Both the position numbers and the translations under genes were made by a program. This document shows, piece after piece, positions 5,333 through 5,452 of a stretch of DNA of 5,452 nt. Numbering within the stretch: position 1 is the stretch's first letter; each line of letters begins with the position of its first letter. The stretch comes from Comamonadaceae bacterium (GTDB lineage Bacteria; Pseudomonadota; Gammaproteobacteria; Burkholderiales; Burkholderiaceae_C). Under the pieces are notes generated by a model that saw only the letters and a list, made by a program, of their open reading frames with translations, searched no databases and was not told the origin of the DNA. The DNA lies in NCBI GenBank assembly GCA_947452325.1, contig CANGCZ010000120.1, positions 1 to 5,452 on the forward strand. The letters run 5' to 3'.

Positions 5333-5452
5333 TCAACTCATGATCACGCCACCACCCAAACACACTTCACCGTCATACAACACCGCCGACTGGCCCGGCG
5401 TCACCGCCCATTGCGGCTCGGGAAATGTCAAGGCGTAGCCCGTATCCGAAAG
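5333..5452 (-). CDS. mnmA: tRNA-specific 2-thiouridylase MnmA, C-terminal fragment
   Basis: Reading the - strand from the window edge gives 39 residues: LSDTGYALTFPEPQWAVTPG followed by QSAVLYDGEVCLGGGVIMS, then TGA (complement of 5333-5335). The P-Q-x-A-V-T-P-G-Q-S-A-V-x-Y-x-G-x-x-C-L-G-G-G block is the highly conserved C-terminal end of MnmA, in its small beta-barrel domain. MnmA installs the 2-thio group on wobble uridine 34 of tRNAs for Lys, Glu and Gln, using ATP and sulfur relayed from IscS and the Tus proteins. The PP-loop ATPase motif and catalytic cysteines lie outside the window, since the full protein is about 360-380 residues. The gene converges on the barstar-family gene. It is easily missed because no start codon is inside the window. 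Confidence 0.93.
   Translation of the reverse strand, partial: LSDTGYALTFPEPQWAVTPGQSAVLYDGEVCLGGGVIMS

Noticed and set aside
5112..5363. An 83-codon - strand frame over the terminator, spacer and mnmA end
   Set aside because: It overlaps the mnmA C-terminus in a different frame and runs through the intrinsic terminator; its composition (many Arg, Pro, Ser) and lack of motifs argue against a gene.
1..5452. CRISPR arrays, tRNA or rRNA genes, insertion sequences
   Set aside because: No regularly spaced repeats, tRNA cloverleaf or rRNA sequence, and no transposase or terminal repeats were seen on either strand.

Overview
The window looks like chromosome from a betaproteobacterium, most likely of the order Burkholderiales. 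The reasons are the moderately GC-rich codon use, the hybrid malic enzyme, the long barstar-family protein with its conserved AFRV...HFLYANL and KFDKEAREQLLDVFREAAEFW blocks, and the MnmA C-terminus (WAVTPGQSAVLYDGEVCLGGG). This placement rests on remembered family resemblance, not on a search.

Layout, left to right. (1) Positions 1-85 are the 3' end of a rubredoxin gene on the + strand. Three bases later comes a complete NADH:rubredoxin reductase gene (89-1234); together they form a two-protein electron-transfer module. (2) An 84-base gap holding a long inverted repeat leads to a gene for a secreted, probably outer-membrane beta-barrel protein of unknown role (1319-1957). (3) After 24 bases comes a full-length NADP-type malic enzyme with a phosphotransacetylase-like C-terminal domain (maeB, 1982-4303). 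All of these run in the same direction with short gaps, and no canonical intrinsic terminator was found between them, so partial co-transcription is possible. (4) A 234-base non-coding stretch (4304-4537) is dense in signals: a 20-base inverted repeat just after maeB, a good sigma70-like promoter, a perfect 14-bp palindrome, a small hairpin and an exact consensus DnaA box. (5) A barstar-family gene (4538-5107) follows and ends at a strong intrinsic terminator (5131-5160). (6) A 172-base non-coding spacer separates it from the convergent 3' end of mnmA on the - strand (5333-5452, cut by the window edge).

Functionally, most of the window is housekeeping: electron transfer to rubredoxin-dependent acceptors, C4-to-pyruvate flux with NADPH production, and tRNA wobble-uridine thiolation. 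The most curious part is the barstar homologue. It keeps the counterparts of the three acidic residues with which barstar blocks barnase, carries an extra C-terminal tail of about 55 residues, has its own elaborate leader, and has no ribonuclease gene beside it in this window. I do not see a wholly new multi-gene system here.
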